From assembly GCA_964528595.1 (NCBI GenBank), contig CAZGTM010000011.1, positions 21,163 through 85,162 of the forward strand: DNA of 64,000 bases, written 5' to 3'. Source of the DNA: CAYFKJ01 sp964528595. GTDB taxonomy: Bacteria > Pseudomonadota > Alphaproteobacteria > UBA2966. Numbering within the stretch: position 1 is the first letter of the stretch; every line of letters starts with the position of its first letter. Below, piece after piece: positions 61,739 through 64,000 of the stretch. Below the pieces are notes generated by a model, which saw only the letters and a program-made list of their open reading frames with translations, made no database searches and was not told the DNA's origin. The position numbers and the translations under genes were made by a program.

Positions 61739-63058
61739 ATGCTGAATTTGGTCGGGCGGCCGGTTGGTATCGCCGCATTGGGGCTGATAACGGCTTTTTT
61801 GATCAGCGTTACCGTATTCCCGGCGCCGGCGCAGGCGGAGAGTTTGCGTGAAACTCTGGCTGAGCTGGTCAAGAACCACAAACGCATGAAAGCGGCCGCC
61901 GCCGATCTTGAGGCCGCGCGCGAAGGAGCGATGGTGTCGGGCGGCGGCTGGTATCCGACCCTGGACGTGACCGGACATTACGGTTTTGAAGAGCAGCGCA
62001 AGGGCGAGGGAACGGCCGACACCCATTTGCCGACGCGGGAGATCGACTTCAAAATTACCCAACTGCTCTACGATTTCGGTTCGACCAATGTTTCCATCCA
62101 ACAGGCCGATCTCGGCGTAACCCAGACGGAAGCCATTTTTGAGGCCACCCTTCAGGGTTTGCTGCTGGAGGCGATATCGGCCCATCTGGGGATCATCAGC
62201 GCCAACGAAATCCTGCGCTTCGCCAAGGGATCGGAAGCCAACATCAAGCGTCAGACGGAGCTTGAGGATGCCCGCGTCAAGCGCGGTTCGGGCTTTTCGA
62301 CCGACGTCCTGCAGGCCAAAGCCCAGCTCGCCGGCGCCCAGGCGCGCCGGGTTCAGGCGGAAGGGGCGCTGCATCAGGCGCGTTACCGCTATCTCGCGGT
62401 GTTCGGCAAGCTGCCGGACGACCTCACGAAACTGAAAAAGCCCGATCCGCCGTTGGACCTGCTGCCCGATGACGTCGATGCTGCGGTGCGCCAGGCGTTG
62501 GAGAAAAACCTGCAGATCCAGGCCACCGAAATCGCGTCCTCGATCGCCCGCAGCCAGACCAAGAAATCGTTCTCAGACGGCTTTCTGCCTACCTTCAACC
62601 TGATCGCAGAAAACAAGTATAAGGAAGACGTGGCCGGCACCGTGGGCTTCAAGGGTGAACAGATCATCCGCATTGAAGGGACGTATACCTTTAATCTGGG
62701 CGGCACGTCGTTCAACACCATAGAGGCCAGCAAACAGGCCTACCTCGCGGCCGAGAGCCGGCTTGGGGATGCCAAGAACCTGGTGGCTGAGCAGGCCCGG
62801 GTGGCCTGGCAGCAGTTGGAGACCAGCCGGCTGAACGCCGAATTCCTGCGCAACCAGGCGAATATCGCCAGCGAATTTCTCGAATTGGCCCGCAAGGAAC
62901 GGCGTCTCGGCCGACGCTCGCTGATCGACGTTCTGGCCGGTGAAACGGCTCTGATCAACGCCAGCTCCGACGCGACTGCCGCCGAAACGGCGGTCACCAC
63001 GTCAGCCTTTTCCCTCTTGGCGGTGATGGGCCAGCTCAATCTCGACTCGATTAATTAG
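61739..63058 (+). CDS. TolC-family outer membrane channel protein
   Basis: A 439-residue outer-membrane factor. A signal peptide (about residues 1-33, PAQA|ESL) precedes paired helical hairpins and strands of the OEP family (for example ARKERRLGRRSLIDVLAGETALINASSDA near the end). Such channels serve type I secretion and efflux pumps. The following same-strand gene, 21 bases on, encodes a FecR-domain protein without a signal peptide, a typical type I substrate, so a secretion role is favoured. The ABC and adaptor genes may lie beyond the window. Confidence 0.88.
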   Translation: MLNLVGRPVGIAALGLITAFLISVTVFPAPAQAESLRETLAELVKNHKRMKAAAADLEAAREGAMVSGGGWYPTLDVTGHYGFEEQRKGEGTADTHLPTREIDFKITQLLYDFGSTNVSIQQADLGVTQTEAIFEATLQGLLLEAISAHLGIISANEILRFAKGSEANIKRQTELEDARVKRGSGFSTDVLQAKAQLAGAQARRVQAEGALHQARYRYLAVFGKLPDDLTKLKKPDPPLDLLPDDVDAAVRQALEKNLQIQATEIASSIARSQTKKSFSDGFLPTFNLIAENKYKEDVAGTVGFKGEQIIRIEGTYTFNLGGTSFNTIEASKQAYLAAESRLGDAKNLVAEQARVAWQQLETSRLNAEFLRNQANIASEFLELARKERRLGRRSLIDVLAGETALINASSDATAAETAVTTSAFSLLAVMGQLNLDSIN

Positions 63059-63079
63059 ATGTAAGGAAAAAATCCAGGA

Positions 63080-64000
63080 ATGGCCCTTCCCACCCCGCAG
63101 TTCGGACCCAATACGGTAACGGAACCGACCGTTCCGATGGTGCTGCTGGATGCCGGAACAGGTGCTGCGTCGCTTGCCGTACCGGGTGGGGATTTCGTTC
63201 TCAAGGCTGATTATCTGCGCCAAGGTCCCGATCTGCTTCTCCAGGGTGACGGACAGTCCGTGCTGGTGCGCGGTTATTTCACGCATGAGGCGCCGCCCGA
63301 TCTGACCACCACGGACGGCGCCGGCATCATCTCCGGTGATTTGGCGTCGACGCTGGCAGGGCCGGCCACGGCAGGACAATTCGCCCAGGCCGCGCCGACC
63401 TCCGGCGGCGCTTCCATCGGCCAGGTTGAAAACGTCGCCGGCCGCGCCTTTATCACCCATGCCGACGGCACGCGCATCCAGGCCGAAAGCGGCACCAAAA
63501 TCCTGCAGGGCGATCTCGTCGAGACCGAGGACGGCGCCAGCATCGGTATCGTGTTCGCCGACGACACCACCTTTGCGCTGGGTGAGGAAGGCCGCATGGT
63601 GATCGACGAACTGGTTTTCGATCCCGGCTCCGACGATGGCAACGCCGCCTTCAATGTCGTGCAGGGCGTGTTTTCCTTCGTCAGCGGCGAAATCGCCAAA
63701 TCGGGTCCCGACGCCATGGTGGTCAAGACGCCGGTCGTCACCATCGGCATCCGCGGCACCACGGTGGCCGGCAGGGCGGCCTCGGAAGGCACCGCCAATA
63801 CCATTACCCTGCTGCCCGATCCGGGCGGCCTTGTCGGCGAGATCAGTGTCAGCAACGCCGTCGGCACCCAGGTTCTAAACCAACCCCTGCAGACGACCCA
63901 GGTCACCAGCGCCTTCGTACCGCCGGCGCCGCCGATCACCCTGCCGGCCGCGGCCGGTCTGCCGCAACTGGTCGCAACCGATCGCGCCGATTATGTCTCC
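63080..64000 (+). CDS. FecR-domain protein, probably a large type I-secreted adhesin (5' part only)
   Basis: The open frame begins at ATG 63080 (MALPTPQFGPNTVTEPT) after an AGGAAAAAA-like site and continues to the right edge (307 codons, no stop). There is no signal peptide. A FecR-like beta domain spans about residues 115-240 (VENVAGRAFITHADGTRIQAESGTKILQGDLVETED, then VKTPVVTIGIRGTTV). In many alphaproteobacteria this domain starts giant VCBS/RTX repeat proteins, and the Pro/Ala-rich stretch after about 280 could lead into repeats. Proximity to the TolC-type gene supports type I secretion; the repeats and the RTX signal would be outside the window. Confidence 0.8.
   Translation, partial: MALPTPQFGPNTVTEPTVPMVLLDAGTGAASLAVPGGDFVLKADYLRQGPDLLLQGDGQSVLVRGYFTHEAPPDLTTTDGAGIISGDLASTLAGPATAGQFAQAAPTSGGASIGQVENVAGRAFITHADGTRIQAESGTKILQGDLVETEDGASIGIVFADDTTFALGEEGRMVIDELVFDPGSDDGNAAFNVVQGVFSFVSGEIAKSGPDAMVVKTPVVTIGIRGTTVAGRAASEGTANTITLLPDPGGLVGEISVSNAVGTQVLNQPLQTTQVTSAFVPPAPPITLPAAAGLPQLVATDRADYVS

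Overview
The window looks like chromosomal DNA from a GC-rich, denitrifying alphaproteobacterium, probably a Rhodospirillales-type or Paracoccus-like lineage. The pointers are a cd1 nitrite reductase cluster in the order nirX-nirI / nirS-E-C-F-DL-G-H-J-N, a DUF4170 protein, class III cyclases fused to other domains, and the five-step HutF/HutG histidine pathway. I found no rRNA, tRNA, CRISPR array, insertion sequence or phage gene. Genes are densely packed with many 1-4 base stop/start overlaps, and once starts are corrected no gene-free stretch exceeds 300 bases. Layout. 1-11.8 kb: nitrite respiration, with cytochrome cd1 NirS, the complete heme d1 pathway, small cytochromes NirC and NirN, and a divergent nirI-nirX pair; two FNR/NNR-type boxes lie between the arms. 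11.9-14.0 kb: an aldo/keto reductase and an isocitrate/isopropylmalate-type dehydrogenase. 14.0-16.6 kb: a TetR regulator facing an MFS-acyltransferase fusion across two identical palindromes. 16.6-19.5 kb: a DUF427-cyclase fusion and a membrane GGDEF protein, the latter behind a perfect FNR box with a well-placed -10 hexamer. 19.7-24.4 kb: a VOC protein, a class III CoA-transferase, an acyl-CoA dehydrogenase lacking both usual catalytic glutamates, and a ThDP enzyme; the middle pair resembles the 3-sulfinopropionate activation/desulfination pair. 24.5-29.0 kb: an autotransporter-type barrel and a divergent NarL-type regulator/hybrid kinase pair. 29.1-39.7 kb: a histidine-utilisation island (hutH, hutF-hutC, hutI-hutG-hutU) with two HutC-like palindromes and a translationally coupled three-gene insert after hutH. 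39.8-44.0 kb: a SPOR lipoprotein, a class V PLP enzyme, and an enoyl-CoA hydratase/TetR operon with its own palindrome. 44.0-52.0 kb: a RidA-oxidase-HyuA-HyuB operon and two related aldo/keto reductases with altered catalytic residues. 52.1-56.9 kb: a branched-chain-type ABC importer (livK divergent from livGFHM). 57.0-64.0 kb: small proteins (DUF4170, CDGSH), an NfeD/SPFH pair, an adenylate cyclase-TolB-TPR protein, and a TolC-type channel followed by the start of a large FecR-domain protein that runs off the window. Overall, the first quarter is a functional anaerobic respiration module, and most of the rest is amino-acid and organic-acid catabolism, each unit carrying its own local regulator or operator. 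The most testable new points are the probable sulfinate-desulfinating operon, the FNR-linked diguanylate cyclase promoter, the paired operators of the TetR/acyltransferase locus, the two short palindromic elements with a shared core, and the degenerate aldo/keto reductase pair. Start codons were chosen by eye from Shine-Dalgarno matches and signal peptides; family names rest on recognised motifs, not on database searches.
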